Assembly (NCBI GenBank): GCA_016707895.1
Contig: JADJGV010000038.1
Location: 1 to 64,000 of the forward strand
Length of the DNA stretch: 64,000 nt
Direction of reading: 5' to 3'
Source of the DNA: Myxococcales bacterium
GTDB lineage: Bacteria; Myxococcota_A; Polyangia; Haliangiales; Haliangiaceae
Of this stretch, positions 54,648 to 62,568 are shown in pieces. The first letter of the stretch is position 1; every line of letters starts with the position of its first letter. The position numbers and the translations under genes were made by a program. The notes beneath the pieces were generated by a model. That model had not been told where the DNA came from. It made no database searches and was given only the letters and a program-made list of their open reading frames with translations.

Positions 54648-56051
54648 GTGTCCGAGCCAACTCCCGAACGCGTCCGCGCCGTCATGGCGGCGGTGCAGCT
54701 GCCCGACGCCGACGACGGCGCCTTCGCGTCGTCGATGGCCGAGCTGCGCCGCCTGGCGACCACGCTCGGCCTCGAGGTGGTCGGCGCGGTGACCCAGCGC
54801 CGTGGGCGGCTGGCGCCCGGGCTGGTGCTCGGCGAAGGCAAGCTGCGCGAGCTGGCGCAGTGGACCGGCGGAAGCGGCGAGGTGCCGGCGTATCAGAAGC
54901 CCGGGACCAACAAGCGGGACGAGGACGACGCCGACGACGCCGACGACGCCGATGACGCCGACGCGGCCGACGCCGCCGAACCTGACGCCGACGCCGCGCC
55001 CGGCGTCGGTCCCGAAGGGCCGCGGTGCGCGGTGGTGCTGGTCGACCACGACCTGTCGCCGACCCAGCAGCGCAACCTCGAGCGCGCGACCGACGCCGAG
55101 GTCATGGATCGCACGTCGGTGATCCTGTCGATCTTCCATCGCCACGCCAAGACCCGCGAGGCGCGGCTGCAGGTCGAGATCGCCCGCCTGGCGTACCTGG
55201 CGCCGCGGCTGCGTGAGTCGGGCGGTGGCGGCGATCGCGTCCGCGGGGGCGTCGGTGGCAAGGGCGCCGGCGAGAGCTCGCTCGAGCTCGATCGTCGGCG
55301 CATCCGCGATCGCATCGCCGAGCTGCGGCGGGAGCTCGTGACCATCGAGGGCGGCGCGCGGACCCGGCGGGCGCGGCGCGACGACGCGCGCACGATCGCC
55401 GTGGTCGGCTACACCAACGCCGGCAAGAGCTCGCTGATGCGCGCGCTCACCGGCAGCGACGTCTACGTCGCCGACAAGCTGTTCGCGACGCTCGACACCA
55501 CCGTGCGGGTGCTCGACGCGCGCACCAAGCCGCCGATCCTGCTGTCGGACACCGTCGGCTTCATCAAGAAGCTGCCGCACGATCTGGTGGCCTCGTTCCG
55601 CTCGACGCTCGACGAGGCCACCCACGCGGACCTGCTGCTCCACGTGGTCGACGCCAGCGACGCCGCGTTCCGCGATCACATGGCGGTCACCCGCGGCGTG
55701 CTCGGCGAGATCGGCGTCGACGCCGACGAGCTGATCGTGCTCAACAAGATCGATCGGGTCGGGCTCGACGAGCGCGCCGCCCTGGCCGCGGCGTTCCCCG
55801 ACGCGGTGTTGATGTCGGCCAAGGCGCCGGCCGACGTGGCCGCGCTGCGGGCGCGGCTGGTCGAGCACTTCGCCGGCGCGGCGGTCGAGGCCGAGCTGTT
55901 CGTGCCGTGGGCGCGGCACAAGCTGGTCCACGACATCCACGAGCGGTGCCAGGTGGTGAGCGAGGCGCACGAGGACGACGGCACCCGGATCGCGGTGCGG
56001 GCCCCGCAGGCGATCATCGACGAGCTGGTCGCCGCGCTCGCGGCGTCGTAG
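54648..56051 (+). CDS. hflX: GTPase HflX with acidic insertion
   Basis: A 467-residue HflX, the GTPase that rescues or splits stalled ribosomes. The N-terminal GTP-binding-like domain ends with the DHDLSPTQQRNLE segment (the usual LSPxQxRNL). A Gly-rich motif (ESGGGGDRVRGGVGGKG) and coiled coil follow. The G domain has GYTNAGKSS, DTVGFIKKLP and NKID. Between residues 91 and 119 there is an Asp/Ala repeat insert not found in usual HflX, and the N-domain is split by it. The GTG start is the only good candidate; CAGATT ends eight bases before it. Confidence 0.92.
   Translation: MSEPTPERVRAVMAAVQLPDADDGAFASSMAELRRLATTLGLEVVGAVTQRRGRLAPGLVLGEGKLRELAQWTGGSGEVPAYQKPGTNKRDEDDADDADDADDADAADAAEPDADAAPGVGPEGPRCAVVLVDHDLSPTQQRNLERATDAEVMDRTSVILSIFHRHAKTREARLQVEIARLAYLAPRLRESGGGGDRVRGGVGGKGAGESSLELDRRRIRDRIAELRRELVTIEGGARTRRARRDDARTIAVVGYTNAGKSSLMRALTGSDVYVADKLFATLDTTVRVLDARTKPPILLSDTVGFIKKLPHDLVASFRSTLDEATHADLLLHVVDASDAAFRDHMAVTRGVLGEIGVDADELIVLNKIDRVGLDERAALAAAFPDAVLMSAKAPADVAALRARLVEHFAGAAVEAELFVPWARHKLVHDIHERCQVVSEAHEDDGTRIAVRAPQAIIDELVAALAAS
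54918..55001 (+). repeat. Nine-base repeat coding Asp-Asp-Ala in hflX
   Basis: GACGACGCC-type nonamers recur and code for repeated Asp-Asp-Ala, then run into Asp/Ala/Pro-rich sequence. It looks like a small expansion within the gene. Confidence 0.7.
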
Positions 56052-56059
56052 GGTCAGGC

Positions 56060-57847
56060 GTGGCTGGCTCACCCCGGATCGCCCGCACCCCCTGGGCGGT
56101 GATCGCCGCGATCGTGCTGGTGGTGGTCGGCGCGATCGGCGCGGTGCGCGCGGCGCTGACCGGCGCCGACTTCATGTACGACCTCGAGCAGCCGCGCAGC
56201 GCGCTGGCGCGCACGCCGCCGGTGGTGATCGATCCGGCGACGCCGCGGCTGGCCCAGCGGGTGCTGCTGATCATCGTCGATGGGCTGCGCTGGGACGCGT
56301 CGCGCCGGATGCCGTCCCTCGATCGGCTGCGCGGCCGGGGCGTCGACGGCCACGCGACGTCGCACTACCCGAGCTGGTCGCGCCCCAACTACGTCTCGAT
56401 CCTCACCGGCGTCTCGCCCCAGGCGTCGGGGGTGCGCACCAACCGCCACTACTCGCCGGTGGCCCTCGACACGCTGATGGACCGGGCGCAGGCCGCGCAC
56501 GTCCGCTCGGCGGCGGCCAGCGACAACAGCCCGTTGCCGGCGCTGTTCTTGCGACCGCTCGATCCGGCGCGGCTGGCCGAGCTCGACGAGCTCGACATCG
56601 ACGCGATGGACGACCGCGACTCGGAGGAGGCGCGCGCGGCCGCCGGCATGGAGGTGCGGTCGCCGTTCGATGACGCCCGCTACGCGCCGTGGCCGGGCGG
56701 CGTGGTCGAGGCGGCCCGGGCCCAGCTGGCCGATGGCGCCGCGCTCGAGGTGGTGCTGATCGGCGTGGTCGACGACGCCGGCCACGCCGAGGGCGCGGCC
56801 AGCGACGAGTACGCGGCGGCGGTGGCGACCGCCGATCGGATGGTCGCGCGGATCGTCGCCGCGGTGGATCTCGACCGCGACGCCGTGATCGTGATCGCCG
56901 ATCACGGCCACACCGATCGCGGTGGCCACGGCGGCGTCGAGCCGGAGGTGATGACCGTGCCGCTGGTGGCGGCCGGCGCCGGCATCCGCGCCGGCGCCGC
57001 CCCGCGCGACGCCCGGCTGATCGACGTCGCGCCGACGGTGGCGGCGCTGCTGGCGATGCCGGCGCCGGGCCACGGCCTGGGCCGCACGCTCACCGAGCTG
57101 CTGACGCTCGACCCGGCCGCGGCGGCGGCGCGGACCGCCGCCGACGACGCCCGCCGCGCCACCACCACGCGGGTGGTCGCCGACTCGCGCTCGACCAGCC
57201 TGGCGCGCGCCCTGGCGCGGCGCGGGCTGCGGCTCGGCGGCGTCGCCGGCCTGGCGCTGGCGCTGGTCGCCGTGGCGCTGTGGCTGCGTCGGCGCGGCGG
57301 GCTGTGGTTCGATCGCCGCACGCTGGTGCTGGGGATGCCGGCGTTCTTCGTCGTCTACTACGTGATGGTCGCGGCGATGGGGCAGCGGTTCTCGCCGTCG
57401 TTCTTGCCGGCCAAGGGCGACCTCGCGTTCGAGCTGGCCAAGTACGGCGTGCTCGGCGCGCTGGCGCACGTCGCGATCGGCTGGATGGTGCTGCGGCGCC
57501 ACCGATCGCTGGCCGAGCGCCTCGCGCTGGCCAACGGCAACGCCGCCGTCGGCCTGTTCTTGACGATGGTGCCGGCGCTGCTCCTGTGGGCGCTGTTCCC
57601 GCCGCCGTACACCGAGGTGCCGGGGCCGCGCATGCTGGTGATCATCCCGTCGCTGCAGGTCGCGGTCGCGCTGTACGCGTTCGCGATCCTGCTGTCGCTC
57701 GCGATCGAGGTCGTGGTGTTCTTCGCGCGCGCGCTCGATCCGTCGACGCGGCTGATCCGCCTGGAGCGCGCCACGGCGCTGGCCCGCAAGCAGCTCGAGG
57801 CGGCGATCCCGCGCGCCGGCGACCGCGACGAGCCTCCGGCGGCGTGA
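56060..57847 (+). CDS. Alkaline-phosphatase-superfamily membrane phosphodiesterase
   Basis: A 595-residue membrane protein with one N-terminal helix (about 9-29) and a periplasmic alkaline-phosphatase-fold domain (about 55-380). Metal-site residues are visible: IIVDGLRWD, a nucleophile Ser in WSRPNYVSIL, VVDDAGHAEG, and IADHGHTDRGGHGG. That set matches nucleotide pyrophosphatase/phosphodiesterase and GPI ethanolamine phosphate transferase relatives. The C-terminal part has about six helices (from residue 390). It might transfer or remove phospho-groups from lipids or glycans; the substrate is unknown. It follows hflX by eight bases; the GTG start has an AGG site. Confidence 0.85.
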   Translation: MAGSPRIARTPWAVIAAIVLVVVGAIGAVRAALTGADFMYDLEQPRSALARTPPVVIDPATPRLAQRVLLIIVDGLRWDASRRMPSLDRLRGRGVDGHATSHYPSWSRPNYVSILTGVSPQASGVRTNRHYSPVALDTLMDRAQAAHVRSAAASDNSPLPALFLRPLDPARLAELDELDIDAMDDRDSEEARAAAGMEVRSPFDDARYAPWPGGVVEAARAQLADGAALEVVLIGVVDDAGHAEGAASDEYAAAVATADRMVARIVAAVDLDRDAVIVIADHGHTDRGGHGGVEPEVMTVPLVAAGAGIRAGAAPRDARLIDVAPTVAALLAMPAPGHGLGRTLTELLTLDPAAAAARTAADDARRATTTRVVADSRSTSLARALARRGLRLGGVAGLALALVAVALWLRRRGGLWFDRRTLVLGMPAFFVVYYVMVAAMGQRFSPSFLPAKGDLAFELAKYGVLGALAHVAIGWMVLRRHRSLAERLALANGNAAVGLFLTMVPALLLWALFPPPYTEVPGPRMLVIIPSLQVAVALYAFAILLSLAIEVVVFFARALDPSTRLIRLERATALARKQLEAAIPRAGDRDEPPAA

Positions 57848-58009
57848 GCGGCGTGATCGCGGTCGCAGGCGGGCCGATCGCGGCGCGCGCAGATCGTCGC
57901 ACCCGCGTGGCCCGCGATCGGCGGGTGCGCTCGAGCGTCGCGCGGATGTCGCTGGCGGCGCAGGCAGTTGCGTCCTATGCGGCGCCGTCTGAGGCGCGTA
58001 CACCTCGCG

Positions 58010-58027
58010 TGGCTACTGTAGTAGCCA
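58010..58027. promoter_or_regulatory. Dyad in the 243-base gap upstream of the protease gene
   Basis: TGGCTACTGTAGTAGCCA pairs end to end except for its central two bases. It is the only clear structure in the gap 57848-58090. Its TAC/GTA core resembles the BlaI-family operator at 12160, but no link is claimed. Confidence 0.4.
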
Positions 58028-58090
58028 TCACGATTTTGGGTCGTCAGGATCTTTCGTGCGATCGCGTCACGGGCTAGAAGCCGCCGCGTC

Positions 58091-61000
58091 ATGTCGATCA
58101 TCTCGAAGATTTCGGTGCTCGCGCTCGCGAGCACACTGCTGGTCGGTTGCGCCGAGGATGCGGCGACCACCTCCGATGCGCCGGCGACGTCGGCGACGTA
58201 CCTCGATCAAGTCGGCCGCGCCGATCAACCGGCGTCGCTGGTGGTGCTGGCGCCGACCGCGACCGCCGCCGATCGCGCGCGCGTCGAGGGCGCGATCGCG
58301 CAGCTCGGCGGCACCGTCGTCGGATCGCTGCCGCCGCGGCTGCTCATCGCCACCATCCCGGCCGGCGCCGAGCGCGTGCTCACCGACGCCGGCGTGGTCG
58401 CGCGCTTCGACCGCGCGGTGACCCCGGCCGATCTGGCCGCGCCGACCATCGCCGAGGAGCGCTTCCTCGCCGTCCACGCGGCCCGCTGGTTCCCGGCCGA
58501 GGTGCCGGTGGCGGCGCGGCTGGCGCCGACCGCCCGGCTGCGCGCCGACGGCGAGCGCGAGGGCACCGTGGCCCCGTTCGCCGCCGCGCGGATCGCCGCC
58601 GGTGAGCCCGGCGCGCCGAGCGATCCCGACGACGCGGTCGCGGTGCCCTACGCCGCGGGGACGATCGTCGTGTCGATCGTGCTGCCCGAGTCCAACGGCG
58701 CGATCGACGCGTCGACCGAGGACTGGAGCGAGGCGATGGTCCGCGAGACCTACCTCAAGATCGCGACCGCGCTCGACAAGGTCGCGGCGACCGATCGCAA
58801 CGCCGACCTGCGCTTCGTGATCCACGCCGAGTCGGCGCCGGCCGCCGGCGGCCTGGTCGGCACCGTCGACACCGCCTACGAGTTCGGCCAGCGCGCCAAC
58901 TGGGGCGGCGCCAACACCGAGTGGCTGGCGACCGCCGACGTGCTCGGCAAGATCCTCGGGCGGCCGCTCACCGAGGTCGAGGTGGGCCCGGCCGCGGTCG
59001 AGTACACCGCCGACCTCAAGCGGCGCTACCGCGCCGACGGCGCGTTCTTCGTGATCGTCGCCGCCAACGGCAACGGCACCGCCGGCCTGCGCGCCCACGC
59101 GTTCATCAACGGCCCGTGGACCGTGCTCGACACCGGCTACGGCCACGAGACGTTCATGCACGAGTTCGGGCACATCTTCGGGGCGCTCGACGAGTACTGC
59201 CCCGACGCGTGCAACCCGCCGACCTCGATTGCCGGCTACCTCGGCGTGTACAACGCCAACGCCCAGGCCCAGCCGGGCGCCGGCGGCATCGACGACGGCC
59301 ACGGCGAGGCCGCCTCGTCCTTGATGATCTACAACCAGCCGGGCGCGGTGAACGGCTACACCCGCGGCGCCTGGGGCTGGATCGACAGCGACGGCGACGG
59401 CGTGATCGAGGTCCGCGACACCGCGCCGGCCAGCGAGCTGCGGCTGGTCGCCGACCGCCAGCGGGTGCGGGTCACCGGCACGATCGTCGATCGCCCGGCC
59501 ACCCGGGTGTGGGCGGCGCCGTACAGCGTCAACCGGATCGTCGCGCTCGAGTACGCGTTCGCCGCCACCGGCCCGTGGCTGCGGCTGCCGTTGCCCGGCG
59601 ACACCCGCGGCCGTCAGGCGGTGGACGTCGAGCTCGGCCAGCTCCCCGGCGGCACCCGCACGGTGTGGCTGCGCGCGGTCAACTCGGTCGGCAACGTCGA
59701 GCCGCGGCCGGTCGCGCTGAGCGTGACCACCACCGGCAACGCCAACAGCGCGCCCCACGGCCGGCTCGACCTGCCAGCGCGCGCGGGCTCGGCGTCGGCG
59801 CTGACGCTCACCACCGCCGCGGTCGACCTCGACGGCGACGCGGTGACCGTGCGCTACGACCTCGACGGCAACGGCACCTGGGACACCAGCTACCGCGCGC
59901 TCGGGGCCTACGCCTTCACCCCGGCCGCCGGCCTGCGGACGGTGCGCGCGCAGCTCAAGGACGCCCGCAACGCGACCCGCGTGCTCACCGCGACCGTGCC
60001 GGTCGTGACCGGCGCCGCGCCGGCGACCATCACGCTCGGCGCCGTCCCGAGCCAGGTCTACGCCGCCAACCCGGCGCGGATCACCGCCGCGGTGGCCGCG
60101 CCCGGCGCGACGCTGAGCGCGACCGCGATCCTGGCCACCGACGACGACGTCGCGACCGCGCCGGTGACGATCGCCGCCGACGGCACGCTCGCCGTCGACC
60201 TGCCCACCCCGCGCTCGCTGCGCACCCGGCCGCTGGATCTGGCGGCCGGCGACCGCACGCTGGGGAACAACGACGTCCGCGACCTGGCGGTGCTCGACGG
60301 CAACCTGATCGCGGTCGCCGCCGGCACCGGCGGCGTGTGGATCGTCGACGTCACCGACCGCGCCGCGCCGCGCGTGGTCGCGCAGGTGCCGCTCGAGACC
60401 ACCGCCCACCGGCTGCGCAAGGTCGGGACCAAGCTGTACGTGCTCGGCAGCTACCTGGCCGTGCTCGACGTCGCCGATCCGCGCGCGCCGCGCGAGCTGA
60501 AGCAGTGGTTCACCACCAGCGACACCACCACCACGGCCAGCCAGGAGGCCATGGGGATCAGCGACGGCGACGGCGGCTACGCCGTCCACGGCCTGTCGAC
60601 CGGCCTCGGCGGGCGGATCAGCCGCACCACCGTGCGGGTGACGATCGATCACCCCAACCCGGCCGACCTGGTGATCCGGCTGGTGCCGTGGAAGGGCTCG
60701 GCGCTGCCGCCGGTGGTGCTGTGGGATCACCGCGCCGCGACCGGCGGGCTGCGCACGCTGACCTTCTCGTCGACGTCGACCCCGGCGCTGCGCGCGCTCG
60801 ACGGCGCGTTCGCCGACGGCTACTGGTCGATCGAGGTCCAGGACGATCAGGCCAACGGTCAGGGCGGGCAGCTCGTGGGCTCGCAGCTCGACTTCACCAC
60901 CCGCAGCCGCGCCGCCCGGGTGATCACCAACGCCGCCGAGCTGGCCGGCGTGACCTCGTACGGCGAGCTGGTGGTCGCCGGCGACGGCGTGCAGGTGGTC

Positions 61001-61993
61001 GACGTGGCGGTGCCGCAGTGGATGATGCCGGTCGGCGCGATCGCCGGCACCGGCACCTACAGCGCGACGATGATCGACGACGCGGTGATCGTCAGCGCGC
61101 CGCTCGAGGCCAAGACCCCCGACGGTTCGACGTCGACCGCCCCGGTGCGCGGGCTGTGCGCGATCGACCTGACCTACGCCGCGCCGCGGCTGGTCCGCTG
61201 CGACGCCACGCTCGAGGCGCGCGACCACGCGCAGATCGCCGGCCGGCTGTACGTCGGCACCGGCGGCAAGTGCCAGCGCGACGACGGCGCGTGCGATCCG
61301 CCGGCGACGATCGTCGGCAACGCCCGCGGCTTCGCGCGCGGCTGGGCCTGGCGCCTGGGCACCACCCCGCTGCGGGTCGATCGCTGGGCGTTCGGCGACG
61401 CGACGACGGTGTGGACCGTCAACGAGCAGGGCTCGGTCGACCGGCTGAACGTCGCCAACCCGGCGAGCGTCACGGTGGTCGAGCGCTTCGCGCGCACCTA
61501 CACCACGCGGCTGGTGCCGCTGCGGCTGCCCGAGGTCATCCTGTTCGACTTCGGCGCGATGGCGCGGCTGGCGACCCTGGGCGACGCGTGGAGCATCCTG
61601 TCGCGGGTCTACCGCCTGACGATCACCGCCACCACCAGCGCCGGCGCGACCACCACGGTCACCCGCCACGTCCACGTCGTCCCCTACGACCACGCGCCGA
61701 CCAGCGTGACCACCGCGGTCGTGCCGCCCAAGGACGGCATCGGCGCCAACCACCTGCAGATCACCGTCGTCGATCCCGACGACAGCACCACCTGGGATCC
61801 GACCCGGTTCGCGCGGGTCGACTGGGACGGCGACGGCAGCTTCGACACCGACTGGCTGTGGATGAGCGCCGATGGCGAGGGCCGGTTCGTCACCGACCTC
61901 GAGCTCGTCCCGGGCGCGGCGGGCCGCACCGCGATCGTCGAGGCCCGCGACGGCTTCTGGGCCCGCGCCCGGACCTCGACGGTCCTGCCGTAA
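58091..61993 (+). CDS. Large secreted metzincin-like protease lipoprotein with P domain
   Basis: A 1300-residue lipoprotein (lipobox LLVGC). Order: an I9-like propeptide region (about 45-120), then a metalloprotease domain with zinc motif His357-Glu-Phe-Gly-His361-Ile-Phe-Gly-Ala-Leu-Asp367, the HEXXHXXGXXD form of metzincins, and a Met-turn-like SSLMIYN. Ig-like and repeat domains follow, then LVIVD repeats (about 727-803) and a proprotein-convertase P domain (about 841-937: VRVTIDHPNPADLVIRLV ... DGYWSIEVQDDQ). A further beta domain closes the protein, with acidic DWDGDGSFD loops likely to bind calcium. It is probably a secreted or surface protease for predation or matrix turnover. Confidence 0.88.
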   Translation: MSIISKISVLALASTLLVGCAEDAATTSDAPATSATYLDQVGRADQPASLVVLAPTATAADRARVEGAIAQLGGTVVGSLPPRLLIATIPAGAERVLTDAGVVARFDRAVTPADLAAPTIAEERFLAVHAARWFPAEVPVAARLAPTARLRADGEREGTVAPFAAARIAAGEPGAPSDPDDAVAVPYAAGTIVVSIVLPESNGAIDASTEDWSEAMVRETYLKIATALDKVAATDRNADLRFVIHAESAPAAGGLVGTVDTAYEFGQRANWGGANTEWLATADVLGKILGRPLTEVEVGPAAVEYTADLKRRYRADGAFFVIVAANGNGTAGLRAHAFINGPWTVLDTGYGHETFMHEFGHIFGALDEYCPDACNPPTSIAGYLGVYNANAQAQPGAGGIDDGHGEAASSLMIYNQPGAVNGYTRGAWGWIDSDGDGVIEVRDTAPASELRLVADRQRVRVTGTIVDRPATRVWAAPYSVNRIVALEYAFAATGPWLRLPLPGDTRGRQAVDVELGQLPGGTRTVWLRAVNSVGNVEPRPVALSVTTTGNANSAPHGRLDLPARAGSASALTLTTAAVDLDGDAVTVRYDLDGNGTWDTSYRALGAYAFTPAAGLRTVRAQLKDARNATRVLTATVPVVTGAAPATITLGAVPSQVYAANPARITAAVAAPGATLSATAILATDDDVATAPVTIAADGTLAVDLPTPRSLRTRPLDLAAGDRTLGNNDVRDLAVLDGNLIAVAAGTGGVWIVDVTDRAAPRVVAQVPLETTAHRLRKVGTKLYVLGSYLAVLDVADPRAPRELKQWFTTSDTTTTASQEAMGISDGDGGYAVHGLSTGLGGRISRTTVRVTIDHPNPADLVIRLVPWKGSALPPVVLWDHRAATGGLRTLTFSSTSTPALRALDGAFADGYWSIEVQDDQANGQGGQLVGSQLDFTTRSRAARVITNAAELAGVTSYGELVVAGDGVQVVDVAVPQWMMPVGAIAGTGTYSATMIDDAVIVSAPLEAKTPDGSTSTAPVRGLCAIDLTYAAPRLVRCDATLEARDHAQIAGRLYVGTGGKCQRDDGACDPPATIVGNARGFARGWAWRLGTTPLRVDRWAFGDATTVWTVNEQGSVDRLNVANPASVTVVERFARTYTTRLVPLRLPEVILFDFGAMARLATLGDAWSILSRVYRLTITATTSAGATTTVTRHVHVVPYDHAPTSVTTAVVPPKDGIGANHLQITVVDPDDSTTWDPTRFARVDWDGDGSFDTDWLWMSADGEGRFVTDLELVPGAAGRTAIVEARDGFWARARTSTVLP

Positions 61994-61996
61994 CGG

Positions 61997-62416
61997 TCAG
62001 CGGCCGCGGCCTGGGCCGCGCCGCCCCGGGGCGCGTCCGTGGTGCTTGCCGAGGCGGGTCAGCCGGCCAGGGCGCGCGTCGGCGCGATCGTCCTTGCGCT
62101 CGCCGCGCATGCCCTGGTCGCGATCGTCGCGACCGCCGCGCATGCCCTGGTCGCGGTCATCGCGGCCGGCGCGGTCGCGCCAGAAGTCGCCGGCGCGCTG
62201 GTCGTCGCGATCGCGGCCCATCGCCAGGTCGCGGCGCCGGGCCGGATCGCGATCGGCGCGAGCCTGGTCGTGGTCGCAGCTGGCGGCGCCGGGCGCGGCG
62301 CCGCCGCGTCCGCCGCGATCGCGCCGATCGGCGCTGGCGAGGCCGGCGGCGACCGTGAGGGCGAGGGCCAGGGTGGTGAGGGAGGTGAAGACGCGGAAGC
62401 GACGGCTGGTATTCAT
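61997..62416 (-). CDS. Small secreted Arg/Asp-rich low-complexity protein
   Basis: A 139-residue protein with a good signal peptide (FTSLTTLALALTVAAGLASA) and a mature part of about 110 residues made almost only of Arg, Asp, Gly, Ala and Gln. It includes a near-exact repeat of GRDDRDQGMRG. No Cys pair or known domain is visible apart from one Cys (AASCDHD). The AGGAG site before the ATG and the signal peptide argue that it is real. It may bind polyanions such as DNA or extracellular polysaccharide. It ends four bases from the convergent protease gene. Confidence 0.68.
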   Translation of the reverse strand: MNTSRRFRVFTSLTTLALALTVAAGLASADRRDRGGRGGAAPGAASCDHDQARADRDPARRRDLAMGRDRDDQRAGDFWRDRAGRDDRDQGMRGGRDDRDQGMRGERKDDRADARPGRLTRLGKHHGRAPGRRGPGRGR

Positions 62417-62568
62417 GAGATTCGACGGCTCCTGTCCCGGCACCGGGACGAGCGTCGGTAGTGCACCCGGCGGGCCAGCCGGGCAGGGCCTCGCCGCGCG
62501 CTTGGCGCGTGGTCGCGTGGCGCGGCCTGCGGTTCCTGCAGGTGCAGCGCTGCGGCGCGTGCAGGTCG

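Noticed and set aside
54900..55010. CRISPR-like or tandem-array structure in hflX
   Set aside because: Short nine-base in-frame repeats coding for Asp-Asp-Ala without spacers; low-complexity coding sequence, not CRISPR.
62417..62568. Non-coding stretch before the MlrC gene end
   Set aside because: Only weak GC-rich inverted repeats (around 62530-62570) that are expected by chance at this composition; no RNA gene or promoter could be supported.
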